Source: Seleniibacterium sp963677135 (GTDB lineage: Bacteria > Desulfobacterota > Desulfuromonadia > Desulfuromonadales > Geopsychrobacteraceae). Taken from it: a stretch of 64,000 bases of DNA. Numbering within the stretch: the stretch's first letter is position 1; the number at the start of each line of letters is the position of its first letter. The position numbers and the translations under genes were made by a program. Shown here piece after piece: positions 8,466 to 16,687 of this stretch. The stretch spans positions 1-64,000 of the forward strand of contig CAXXLS010000012.1 of assembly GCA_963677135.2 (NCBI GenBank), read 5' to 3'. The notes beneath the pieces were generated by a model. The model made no database searches and was not told the DNA's origin. It worked only from the letters and a program-made list of their open reading frames with translations.

Positions 8466-8481
8466 TGTGACCCTGGTCACA
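8466..8481 (-). promoter_or_regulatory. Crp/Fnr-type operator upstream of feoABC
   Basis: A perfect TGTGA-CCCTGG-TCACA dyad. Reading toward feoA, the hexamer CAATAT (8444 to 8439) would make this a site centred at -41.5. It keeps the two most conserved -10 positions, A and T. It is the same motif and geometry as at the flavodoxin promoter. Confidence 0.7.
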
Positions 8482-8485
8482 TAAA

Positions 8486-8500
8486 TGAAAATCTTTTTCA
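8486..8500 (-). promoter_or_regulatory. Fur-box candidate upstream of feoABC
   Basis: TGAAAAT-C-TTTTTCA is a perfect 6-3-6 dyad. It matches the 7-1-7 Fur consensus TGATAAT-N-ATTATCA at 11 or 12 of 14 positions by my count. It lies 4 bases beyond the Crp-type site, suggesting joint iron and Crp/Fnr control of ferrous iron uptake. Confidence 0.5.
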
Positions 8501-8607
8501 ATTTCATGCTCTGCTTAGAGTGTGCCAGTTTTGTGACGGCTGGATGGGAGATAAGGTAAAGTGAAAGAAATCCGATGTTTAGAATGGGTTGTTCAGAGGG
8601 ATGGAAG

Positions 8608-8633
8608 GCGGCAGCACATGGCCGTGCTGCCGC
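8608..8633 (-). terminator. Hairpin downstream of pgi
   Basis: GCGGCAGCAC and GTGCTGCCGC pair perfectly around a 6-base loop, 28 bases after the pgi stop. The T-rich stretch lies before rather than after the stem on the coding strand, so the terminator role is uncertain. Confidence 0.45.
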
Positions 8634-8660
8634 AAAAATTATCTCACATGATAAAAATGA

Positions 8661-10304
8661 TCAGTTTTTGTGCTCGCGGTAGTAGTTGATCAGGCCGTTG
8701 GTTGAACTGTCATGGGCGGTCACGGGAGTGTCCTGGTCCAGTTCCGGCAGAATATTCTTGGCCAGCTGCTTGCCGAGCTCCACACCCCACTGGTCGAACG
8801 GGTTGAGGTTCCAGATCGCCCCCTGGGTGAAGATCTTGTGCTCATAAAGGGCAATCAGGGACCCAAGCGTTCTGGGGGTGAGCCTGCGGAACATGATCGC
8901 GCTGCTGGGGCGGTTGCCACTGAAGACTTTATGGGGCAGCAGCTCGGTGATGCGCTCCGCGTCCAGACCGTCCCGTTCGAGCTCGGACCGGGCCTCTTCG
9001 GCGGTTTTGCCTTTCATCAGGGCTTCCGGCTGGGCAAAGAAATTGGACAGCAGCAGCTGATGGTGGTTGCCCAACGGGTTGTGACTTTCGACGGGCGCGA
9101 GAAAGTCGGCCGGGATCAGCTTGGTCCCCTGGTGGATCAACTGGTAAAAGGCATGCTGCCCGTTGGTGCCGGGCTCGCCCCAGATAATCGGCCCGGTGGA
9201 GTAATCGACGGGCTGACCTGCCAGGGTCGTCCCCTTGCCGTTGCTCTCCATGTCCCCCTGCTGGAAATAGGCCGGGAAGCGGTGCAGGTACTGGTCGTAG
9301 GGCAGAATGACATGGGAGTCGGCGGCGAAGAAATTATTGTACCAGATTCCCAGCAGGCCCATGATAACCGGGATATTTTCGGCTAAAGGCGCGGTCCGGA
9401 AGTGTTCATCGACGAGATGCGCCCCGTCGAGGAGCTCTTCGAACCGGTCCATGCCGATGGCTAAAGCGATGGACAGGCCAATGGCTGACCACAGGGAATA
9501 GCGGCCGCCGACCCAGTCCCAGAACTCGAACATGTTGTCCGGATCGATACCGAAGGCGCAGACGGCGTCACGATTGGTTGACAGGGCGACGAAATGCCTG
9601 GCGATATCCTCTTCACTGAACCCGTGCCCGAGAAACCAGCTGCGGGCCGAGTGGGCATTGGCCATGGTCTCCTGGGTGGTGAAGGTTTTCGAGGCGATCA
9701 GAAACAGGGTCGTGCCGGGGTGGACTTTCTTGAGGGTTTCACACAGGTGAGTCGCATCGACATTCGATACGAAATGAGCTGTGATCCGTTCATGGCCATA
9801 AGGTTTCAATGCCTCGGTGACCATCAACGGGCCCAAGTCGGAGCCCCCGATTCCGATATTGACCACGTCGGTGATGAGGCGGCCGCTGGCTCCCCGCCAT
9901 TCGCCATCACGAACCCGCCGGCAGAACCTGCGCATTTTTTCCAGAACGGCGTTGACCTGCGGCATGACATCCTGCCCGTCAACGCAGATGGGGCGGTTGC
10001 TGCGATTGCGCAGGGCAATATGCAGGACGGCGCGCTGTTCGGTGGTGTTGATCTTTTCCCCGTTGAACATGGCCGCAATCTTCTCCCGAAGGCCCTCCTG
10101 CTCGGCCAGCGCGATGAGTTTGTCCAGGGTTTCGGCGGTGATGCGATGCTTGGAAAAATCGAAGAGAATATCTTCCAGCTGCCGGGAAAAGCGCTTGAAG
10201 CGCTGGGGATCCTGGGCGAAGAGATCGCGCATATGGAACTTTTCGACACTTTTGTAATGGTCGTCAAGAGCGAGCCAGGCTGGAGAGTGAGTAAGTTGCG
10301 ACAT
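8661..10304 (-). CDS. pgi: Glucose-6-phosphate isomerase
   Basis: A 547-residue cytoplasmic enzyme that interconverts glucose-6-phosphate and fructose-6-phosphate. Its length is close to the E. coli type (549). Family signatures are NIGIGGSDLGPLMVTEAL, the sugar-phosphate-binding ASKTFTTQET, GGRYSLWSAIGL and HQGTKLIPADFL. The ATG at 10304 is preferred over an upstream in-frame start because AAGGGG sits just before it and the protein then begins at the usual family position. It stands alone on the minus strand between feo and the TerB-DnaJ gene. Confidence 0.97.
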   Translation of the reverse strand: MSQLTHSPAWLALDDHYKSVEKFHMRDLFAQDPQRFKRFSRQLEDILFDFSKHRITAETLDKLIALAEQEGLREKIAAMFNGEKINTTEQRAVLHIALRNRSNRPICVDGQDVMPQVNAVLEKMRRFCRRVRDGEWRGASGRLITDVVNIGIGGSDLGPLMVTEALKPYGHERITAHFVSNVDATHLCETLKKVHPGTTLFLIASKTFTTQETMANAHSARSWFLGHGFSEEDIARHFVALSTNRDAVCAFGIDPDNMFEFWDWVGGRYSLWSAIGLSIALAIGMDRFEELLDGAHLVDEHFRTAPLAENIPVIMGLLGIWYNNFFAADSHVILPYDQYLHRFPAYFQQGDMESNGKGTTLAGQPVDYSTGPIIWGEPGTNGQHAFYQLIHQGTKLIPADFLAPVESHNPLGNHHQLLLSNFFAQPEALMKGKTAEEARSELERDGLDAERITELLPHKVFSGNRPSSAIMFRRLTPRTLGSLIALYEHKIFTQGAIWNLNPFDQWGVELGKQLAKNILPELDQDTPVTAHDSSTNGLINYYREHKN

Positions 10305-10347
10305 GGGGCCCCTTTCTGACCGGAGACCGGCGGTTAAAAGTGAAGGT

Positions 10348-11112
10348 CTATTTGCGTGCTGCCATAATCGTATCATAGGACGCGTTGATTTCAGCCAGCC
10401 TGTCATTGGCAAATTTTATAAATTCGGGCGGCAGGCCTTTGCCTTCGATCTTGTCAGGGTGAAATTCCATGGCTTTCTGGCGATAGGCTTTTTTGATCTC
10501 GGCGGTCGTCGCATCGGCCGAGATCCCGAGATTTTCATAGTGTTTGGTCAGGCTGACGGACGTCGGCTGCTGGTGACCGACATACCTGCTGTACATGGAC
10601 TGATAGATCCCCTCGGCCAGGCCGAAGGCCTCTTTGGCTTCCTGCAGCATCCGCTCCTCCTGGGGATGAAGTTCGCCGTCCGCCATGGCGACCTCGAAGA
10701 GAAAGGTCATCATGAAACTGCACAACTGCTGATCCCTGCTGAAATACTGACCGAACTGTCGGGCATAATCGGCAAAGCTCTCAGGACTGTTTTTGGCCTG
10801 GGTGAAGACATTGATGGCGTAAGCCCTGGTCTGCTGATCAAGACCGAGAGCGTCCTTTGACATCTTTTCGATGGCGGCGATTTCATTGGGGCAGACCCGG
10901 CCATCGGCCTTGGCCAGCTTGCCGACCATGGAATAGGCGGCGGTAAAGAACAGGGCCTGCCGCTGTTGTGTCTGATTGAAGCCGCCGCTATTGCCCGGCA
11001 GCGATTGACTGTTTCCCATGCTGGCCCCGATGGCCGCACCGATGATTGCACCGAACGGTCCGGCGATCATGGCTCCCAGCCCGCCGCCGATGACTCCAGA
11101 TAACCAACCCAT
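10348..11112 (-). CDS. TerB-DnaJ protein (DjlA-like co-chaperone)
   Basis: A 254-residue protein with a Gly/Ala-rich hydrophobic N-terminus (about residues 5-32), probably membrane-associated. It is followed by a TerB/DUF533-like helical domain (about 55-185) and a C-terminal J domain (about 193-254) with the diagnostic HPDK. This order is that of DjlA, a membrane co-chaperone that stimulates DnaK. A TerB region with acidic metal-binding motifs (KADGRVCPNE and MADGELHPQE) is visible. AAGGA precedes the ATG. It is divergent from plsC. Confidence 0.85.
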   Translation of the reverse strand: MGWLSGVIGGGLGAMIAGPFGAIIGAAIGASMGNSQSLPGNSGGFNQTQQRQALFFTAAYSMVGKLAKADGRVCPNEIAAIEKMSKDALGLDQQTRAYAINVFTQAKNSPESFADYARQFGQYFSRDQQLCSFMMTFLFEVAMADGELHPQEERMLQEAKEAFGLAEGIYQSMYSRYVGHQQPTSVSLTKHYENLGISADATTAEIKKAYRQKAMEFHPDKIEGKGLPPEFIKFANDRLAEINASYDTIMAARK

Positions 11113-11252
11113 AAAATAATCCTTTTTAACTTGTTGATTTTACTTCGCGACAGATATTGTTAAAGTAACCATAATGAGGCATAGAGCAGGATGTCGCAAG
11201 GTGTAAATACCGCAGCATCCCGCTTCGACACGTTCCAGTACAGGAGAACATT

Positions 11253-11885
11253 GTGAAGGTTTCGTTTTTAAGGCGGTTGTGGGTGCGGATCGCCTGCTGG
11301 GGGGTTGGTGTCTACGCCACCGTGATGAACCGTTTCGACATTTCCGGGGTTGACAATATTCCGCAATCGGGCGGCGTGCTGTTGCTGGCGAATCATATCT
11401 CGGGGTACGACACGGTTTTTATCCCGGCGGCGGTCCAGAGGGCCTGCCCCTGGCAGATGGTCTGGGCGCCGGCCAAGGAAGAGCTGTTTCGTAACCCGGT
11501 GCTGGGGGCGATCTTTAAATCCTGGGGGGCCTTTCCGGTCAAGCGCGGTCGCGATGTTCGGGCCGGAAAGCAGCTTGGCCAGCTGCTGGCGACGGAAAAG
11601 GTGATGCTGTTCCCGGAAGGAACCCGCCATAAAGACGGTCGGCTGGGTCCCGGGAACCGGGGCGTGGGGAAGCTGATTTATGATCATCGCCCGGTCGTGG
11701 TGCCGACCTCGCTGAAGGGGATCAATCACTGGAAATTTCTGCGCTTCGGACAGCAGGGAAGCATTCATTTCGGGACGCCCATCGATTTCTCCGACCTCTA
11801 TGAACGCCAGGACAACAAAGAGACCCATATTCTGATCGTGGAACGGGTGATGGCGGCCATCGCCGGGCAGCTCGAAAACCAGTAG
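11253..11885 (+). CDS. plsC: 1-acyl-sn-glycerol-3-phosphate acyltransferase
   Basis: A 210-residue PlsC/LPLAT family enzyme that makes phosphatidic acid from lysophosphatidic acid at the inner membrane. The catalytic motif NHISGYD (NHx4D) is at about residues 46-52 and the substrate motif FPEGTRHKDGRL at about 122-133. A short hydrophobic N-terminus could anchor it. The start is GTG with AGGAGA upstream. Confidence 0.9.
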   Translation: MKVSFLRRLWVRIACWGVGVYATVMNRFDISGVDNIPQSGGVLLLANHISGYDTVFIPAAVQRACPWQMVWAPAKEELFRNPVLGAIFKSWGAFPVKRGRDVRAGKQLGQLLATEKVMLFPEGTRHKDGRLGPGNRGVGKLIYDHRPVVVPTSLKGINHWKFLRFGQQGSIHFGTPIDFSDLYERQDNKETHILIVERVMAAIAGQLENQ

Positions 11886-12054
11886 CCGCGTTTTGGAACA
11901 GCGGGGGACGCTTGTCGCCGGAAAAGAGCTGGTGCGTTGTTTCCGCTGTGCCCTGCCCGTACCTGCAGCCGGCTGCGGGTCATATGGATCCTCTGCGCCG
12001 GCAAGGAAAGGATGATATATTTGAAGAAATGGCGGGATATGGATACGGAAGAAT

Positions 12055-12261
12055 ATGAAAACAGGGAATGCGAAAGGTAAGATCAATATTGTCTATGCCA
12101 ACGGTGAGACCGGCTGCGTCAGTCCCGGTGTCCTGACGGCGTTACTTGCTGCCGGTCGGGTTTCAGCCTTTGAGCGCGATACCGGCTGGGTTGTTCCGGG
12201 CAGGGATGCGATCCGGATCAGGCAGGTCCCCTATGTCGGAGAAAACCGCAGAGTGGCGTGA
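12055..12261 (+). CDS. Small GSU3473-like protein
   Basis: A 68-residue soluble protein with the pattern VYANGETGCVSPGVLTALL, AFERDTGWV and GRDAIRI. It resembles the short GSU3473-type proteins of Geobacter relatives, of unknown function. GGAAG lies before the ATG. The family name is from memory of that pattern. Confidence 0.65.
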   Translation: MKTGNAKGKINIVYANGETGCVSPGVLTALLAAGRVSAFERDTGWVVPGRDAIRIRQVPYVGENRRVA

Positions 12262-12278
12262 GTCTTTCGAGGGTCCGT

Positions 12279-12419
12279 CTACCAGCTGGCTCCCGGGCGG
12301 GTGATGGGGTGCCGGTACTTACTCTGGTTGTCGATGCTTTTGCCGACAAAGTAAATGCCTAGGATAATGGCCCCCAGAATGACAATCAGAATCAGTAATT
12401 TGATGAGATCTTTGGTCAT
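12279..12419 (-). CDS. Small single-helix membrane protein (46 residues)
   Basis: A short minus-strand frame encodes 46 residues. The first 26 form one strongly hydrophobic helix (KLLILIVILGAIILGIYFVG) and the tail is polar. No clear Shine-Dalgarno is seen, so the call rests on the helix. It is convergent with the GSU3473-like gene, with 17 bases between stops. Confidence 0.4.
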   Translation of the reverse strand: MTKDLIKLLILIVILGAIILGIYFVGKSIDNQSKYRHPITRPGASW

Positions 12420-12757
12420 GGCTCTGTCGTCGCGTTCGCTGGTTTCTATCCGGCGCCGTAGCGGCGCCGCGCTTTGGGCTTCTTTGCCGCAGTGGGAAAT
12501 CGCTCGTTCCCGATCTGAAAACCTTGGTGTCGCCCGCCATCATTCGCGCATGGCAGGGGCTGAGTTCTTTTCGTCACAGTTGCGGTGTCAATTTAGCAAA
12601 ATTCATCCAAACAGTGCAGTTTTTACAAATATTTTCCGTCTTTCAGTTAATTCTTGCTTTGGCCCTTTTCCCAAAAGCATACTATAGTCATCCGAACCGA
12701 GTCTATTTGAGATAGGTGCTTCTCTGAATCAGAGGAAGGGGGGAAGGGTCTCTTGAT
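12420..12757 (+). other. Intergenic region before the HDOD gene
   Basis: I see no gene here. TTGGCC at 12659-12664 and TATAGT at 12683-12688, 18 bases apart, are a weak candidate promoter for the HDOD operon. Confidence 0.3.
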
Positions 12758-14020
12758 ATGCAGGATTTACGTGGACATTTTGCGCAGCTCCCCCTGGCAC
12801 AATTGCTCTCATGGCTGAGGAACAACCAATACCATGGCATTTTGCGGGTTTCCAACGGTCAGAACCGCAAAGAGTTCAAGATCCGCAAGGGGAGGCCGCG
12901 TTCCTTTCGTTCCAATATTCCCGCAGAGCAGCTTGAGAACATCCTGGCCGCCAACGGCATTGCCGAACTGGATGACCTGCAGCAGCTCCGCCGGGAGTGC
13001 CGGAATTCCAGAACTCCTTTTGCCGAAGCGCTGCTTGGCCGTCAGCTGTTGCCCAAGTCGGAGTTGCGGCTCTGGCTGAAACAAAGCCTGATTCTGGCCC
13101 TCGATCATGCCATGGCGTGGCGCGAGGGGAATTTCCAGTTCCGTTTCCTGGCGGAGACCGATCTCAATCAGCCCGGGATCGTCCCCCCCCAGTCGGCTCC
13201 GGCCGGACCGGCCGCCCCCGAGGTCAGTGAGATCCTCGCCGCGGAACGGATTTTTGCCGCCATCAACGAACGGATTACCGGGGGGGATATCGACCTGCCG
13301 CCCATGCCGAATACCCTGATCCGGTTGCGCGACTGTCTCAACCGGCCTGACTGGGACAGTCAGGACCTGCTCAAGATCATTATGGCGGACCAGCTGCTCA
13401 CCTCAAGTATCCTGAAAGCGGCCAATTCAAGCCGCTACGGGTTGGCGAGCCGGGTCAGTTCGCTGCAGCATGCCATCGTGCTGATGGGGATGAAGACCAT
13501 CTGGGGCATCGTCACCCACCAGTCGTTGCTCGGCTCCTTTTCCAAAGAGAGGGAGCGTATTCAGAAGGTGCTCGATCACAGCTTCCTGTGCGCCCTCATC
13601 GCCAGGGTGCTGGCAGGCAAGCTCAAGCTGGATGAAGAGGACGCTTTCACCTGTGGCCTGCTGCATGACATCGGCAAAGCCGTGCTGCTGAATCAGCTTG
13701 CCGATGAGGATATCCCGCCCGGAACCAAGGAGCTGCTGATTGATCGTTTCCACGCTGAAGCCGGGCTGCTGATTGCCGCCAAGTGGAACCTGCCGGAGCT
13801 CGTCCAGGATGCCATTGCCTATCACCATCAGGCGGACCAGGCGGGTGAAAACGCCCCTGTCGCCGAGCTGGTCGGATTGGCCGACTGCCTGGCCAACCAG
13901 GCTGATCCGGCCACCGAAATGGCCGATCAGCTTGTGTATATCGATCTTGACAGCCTGAACCTTGAAGCGCTGGTCGAGCAGGCGGAACAGTTGCGCAAAG
14001 CGGTTGAGAGTGATGCCTAG
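12758..14020 (+). CDS. DUF4388-HDOD signalling protein
   Basis: A 420-residue cytoplasmic protein. Residues 1-110 look like a DUF4388 (PATAN-like) domain (MQDLRGHFAQLPLAQLLSWL, then a GILRV strand). Residues 175-400 form an HDOD domain with the LPPMPNTLIRL entry motif, CGLLHDIGKAVLL and AYHH. HDOD proteins serve in signalling and cell-cycle or motility control, and most lack phosphodiesterase activity. An intact eight-C run at 13183-13190 lies inside the gene without breaking the frame, a useful contrast to the broken metal genes. It overlaps tesB by a few bases. Confidence 0.85.
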   Translation: MQDLRGHFAQLPLAQLLSWLRNNQYHGILRVSNGQNRKEFKIRKGRPRSFRSNIPAEQLENILAANGIAELDDLQQLRRECRNSRTPFAEALLGRQLLPKSELRLWLKQSLILALDHAMAWREGNFQFRFLAETDLNQPGIVPPQSAPAGPAAPEVSEILAAERIFAAINERITGGDIDLPPMPNTLIRLRDCLNRPDWDSQDLLKIIMADQLLTSSILKAANSSRYGLASRVSSLQHAIVLMGMKTIWGIVTHQSLLGSFSKERERIQKVLDHSFLCALIARVLAGKLKLDEEDAFTCGLLHDIGKAVLLNQLADEDIPPGTKELLIDRFHAEAGLLIAAKWNLPELVQDAIAYHHQADQAGENAPVAELVGLADCLANQADPATEMADQLVYIDLDSLNLEALVEQAEQLRKAVESDA

Positions 14021-14870
14021 CATGGCTGTGGATGACAACTATAAAAATATGACTCTCCCCGAGGTCCTGACCCTGGAGCCCCTGCGCGACGATTATTACC
14101 GCGGCCGGAATCTCCCCCTGGGGGTGGGCAGGATTTTCGGCGGGCAACTGGTTGGCCAGGCCCTCATGGCGGCCGGACTCAGCTGCGATGAGCGCAGTGC
14201 CCATTCCCTGCACTGCTATTTTCTGCATGCCGGTGATCCGACCCTGCCGGTGGATTACCAGGTCGACCACCTGCGCGACGGGAAAACCCTCGCCACCCGC
14301 CAGGTTGCGGCCTGGCAGAACGGGCGCAGAATTTTTCTCCTCAACGCGTCCTTCCTGGATGCGGAAAACAGCCCCGAATACCAGACGGTGATGCCTTCGG
14401 TCGCGGGCCCCGAAGGGCTGGCGGATTTACGCCATTCGGATATCCCGGGAGCAGAACGGCAACGCAGCAGCGCGGAGATGCGGGTGGACATCAGACCGGC
14501 CCCCGAGGGCGGGCCGCAGAGCGACGCCATGCCGCGGGAGAAAAACTGGTGGCTGCAGATTTTGGATGCCCTGCCAGACAGCCCGTTGTTCCGCCAGGCG
14601 GCGCTGGCCTACCTGTCCGATTTCGGCCTGATCGGCACGGCGCGGGAAATCCACGGTCTCGGATTCCGGACCCCGGGCCTGTTCATTGCCAGTCTCGATC
14701 ATGCCGTCTGGTTCCATCGCGATTTTTCGCTAACGGACTGGCTGCTGCATGCCATGGAATGCGTAACGACCGGGCAGTCGCGCGGGTTTGTGCGGGGGCG
14801 TATTTACCGGCAGAACGGCGAACTGATCGCCTCGGTTGCCCAGGAAGGGATCATGCGTTTCGAAGAATGA
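14013..14870 (+). CDS. tesB: Acyl-CoA thioesterase II (TesB-like)
   Basis: A protein of about 285 residues with two hot-dog domains. The N-terminal part has PLGVGRIFGGQLVGQALMAA and HSLHCYFLHAGD, and the C-terminal part has the SLDHAVWFHRDF catalytic Asp region and ESGQ-like GQSRGFVRGRIY. TesB hydrolyses medium- and long-chain acyl-CoA. The length equals E. coli TesB (286). The ATG at 14013 overlaps the HDOD stop; an ATG at 14022 is an alternative. Confidence 0.9.
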   Translation: MPSMAVDDNYKNMTLPEVLTLEPLRDDYYRGRNLPLGVGRIFGGQLVGQALMAAGLSCDERSAHSLHCYFLHAGDPTLPVDYQVDHLRDGKTLATRQVAAWQNGRRIFLLNASFLDAENSPEYQTVMPSVAGPEGLADLRHSDIPGAERQRSSAEMRVDIRPAPEGGPQSDAMPREKNWWLQILDALPDSPLFRQAALAYLSDFGLIGTAREIHGLGFRTPGLFIASLDHAVWFHRDFSLTDWLLHAMECVTTGQSRGFVRGRIYRQNGELIASVAQEGIMRFEE

Positions 14871-14938
14871 CGGCTGCCGCCAGGATCCTGACGGCCGTTT
14901 TCGGAATTGGCCTCAAAATTGCTTAGCTCAAGAAGATT

Positions 14939-16687
14939 ATGCGCCGACTTTTTCGAGGAATCCGTTCAAAATTTATCATCATCTATCTGCTGCTCGGACT
15001 GGCGCCGTTGCTGGCGATGACCTATCATGCCTCCTATGTTGGTTCCGTCAGCCTGGAAAACCTGTCCAATCAGCAGTTAACCAATCTCACCGACAAGACG
15101 GCCAGCCAGATCAATCAGCAATTGACCAATATCTACAAGGACCTTGATCTTCTGGCCAACTACCCCTTTATTCAGCTGGCCTTTCTCCAGTTCAGCTTCG
15201 GGCAGCGTCTCGCCACCGTGGAACAGAAGCTGCTGCGTTACGTGGCCCAGAACCCTCTTTATGCGAGGATCAGCCTGGTTTCCTTTGACGGGGACCTGAT
15301 TCTGACCGTACCCGAGCAGAGCGGCCCTTCGGTGCCGCTCAGGGAGGATCTTGCCCGGCTCTTTCAGTCCCGTGCGGTGGACACCTTCAGCTCCGGGGTT
15401 CTGCTCTCGCACCCGGACGGGCCGCTGCTGATTTTCAGTAAACGGGTGTTCGATTTCGAGGATCCCACCCGGCCGGTCGGGCATCTCGCTTTTTATGTCC
15501 GGCTGGACTCCCTGTCAGGATATGTTGAGGATCTTTCCCCGGTCCCCGGGACCGTAGGGTTTGTCTTCGATCATCAGCTCAATCGCATTATCAGTTCCGT
15601 TCCCTTGCCCCGGGAAATTCACCAGCAGATCCTTGAGGATGCCAACGGGACGATCTCGGCGCACAAGGAAAAACTGGATAAATATCGCCTCTACTGGTCC
15701 CGAATTGCCGATCTCGATTGGTCGATCGGCCTGGTTCTGCCCGAACAGGCCCTGCTGGGGAGTATCACCAGGCTCAAGGTCAGCAGCCTCACCTTCACCG
15801 CTTTGGTCGCTGTCGCGGCGTTACTTTTAACCTTTTACCTGGTCCGCCGGATTACCGACCCTATCGCCCAGTTGATGCGCGGCGCCCAGGAATTCAGTGC
15901 GGGAAACCTTGATCATCGCATCGAAATCCGCGGTGAAGGGGAGCTCAGACGGCTGGGGGAAAAGTATAATGCCATGGCCAGTCAGCTCAAGTCGCGGGAA
16001 CGCCAGATTATCCAGGTCGACCGACTTGCGTCCCTCGGCATCATGGCGGCGGGGATTGCCCACGAGGTCAGAAATCCCCTGGCCGGGATGAAAAGTTGCG
16101 CCCAGCTGATGAAGCGCAAGGCGATTTCCTCGGAAGTCGAGACCCTGGCCCAGGGAATCAATGTTGAGATTGACCGGCTTGATCAGATTGTCCGCCAGTT
16201 GCTCGATTTTGCCAAGCCGACGGAGGCCTCCCAGCGCGCCGTCGCGCTGGGCGAGATCATCACCGAGATCCTGAAGATGGTTCGCAAAGAACTGGATCAG
16301 CGCCGCATCAAGGTGGTCACCGAGATCGAGGACGCTCCCCCGGTCTTCACCGACAGCGGCCATGTTCAGCAGATTTTACTGAACCTCATCCTCAACGCCG
16401 GGCAGGCGATGCCTGATGGCGGGGAGCTGAAGATCAGTCTCGCGCTTCGGGAGAAAGCGGTCGTGGTCAGGATCAGCGATAGTGGCTGCGGGATATCTGC
16501 GGAGCACCTGGATCGCATTTTCGACCCGTTTTTCACCACCCGCCCCAGCGGAACCGGGCTCGGGCTGTCCGTCGTGCATTCGCTTATGAAAGAGAACAAT
16601 ATCGGCTGGCATATTCGCAGCACCGTGGGCAAAGGGACTGAATTCGAGCTGTATTTTCAACTGCGCAACCAGGGAGAAGAGGCCTGA
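14939..16687 (+). CDS. Membrane sensor histidine kinase (NtrB/DctB-like)
   Basis: A 582-residue kinase. One helix (about residues 12-32) and a second (about 280-305) bracket a periplasmic sensor region of about 245 residues, probably a double-Cache domain. A HAMP linker follows (RRITDPIAQLMRGAQEFSAG), then HisKA with GIAHEVRNPLAGMKS, where the His is the phosphosite. The ATPase domain shows NLILNAGQAMPDGG, DSGCGIS and GTGLGLSVV. Its TGA stop overlaps the ATG of the NtrC-type regulator by one base, so they are cognate. The next genes suggest it senses a small organic solute. Confidence 0.92.
   Translation: MRRLFRGIRSKFIIIYLLLGLAPLLAMTYHASYVGSVSLENLSNQQLTNLTDKTASQINQQLTNIYKDLDLLANYPFIQLAFLQFSFGQRLATVEQKLLRYVAQNPLYARISLVSFDGDLILTVPEQSGPSVPLREDLARLFQSRAVDTFSSGVLLSHPDGPLLIFSKRVFDFEDPTRPVGHLAFYVRLDSLSGYVEDLSPVPGTVGFVFDHQLNRIISSVPLPREIHQQILEDANGTISAHKEKLDKYRLYWSRIADLDWSIGLVLPEQALLGSITRLKVSSLTFTALVAVAALLLTFYLVRRITDPIAQLMRGAQEFSAGNLDHRIEIRGEGELRRLGEKYNAMASQLKSRERQIIQVDRLASLGIMAAGIAHEVRNPLAGMKSCAQLMKRKAISSEVETLAQGINVEIDRLDQIVRQLLDFAKPTEASQRAVALGEIITEILKMVRKELDQRRIKVVTEIEDAPPVFTDSGHVQQILLNLILNAGQAMPDGGELKISLALREKAVVVRISDSGCGISAEHLDRIFDPFFTTRPSGTGLGLSVVHSLMKENNIGWHIRSTVGKGTEFELYFQLRNQGEEA

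Noticed and set aside
9594..10319. Plus-strand frames opposite pgi
   Set aside because: They lack domain features and lie wholly inside the confidently identified pgi gene.
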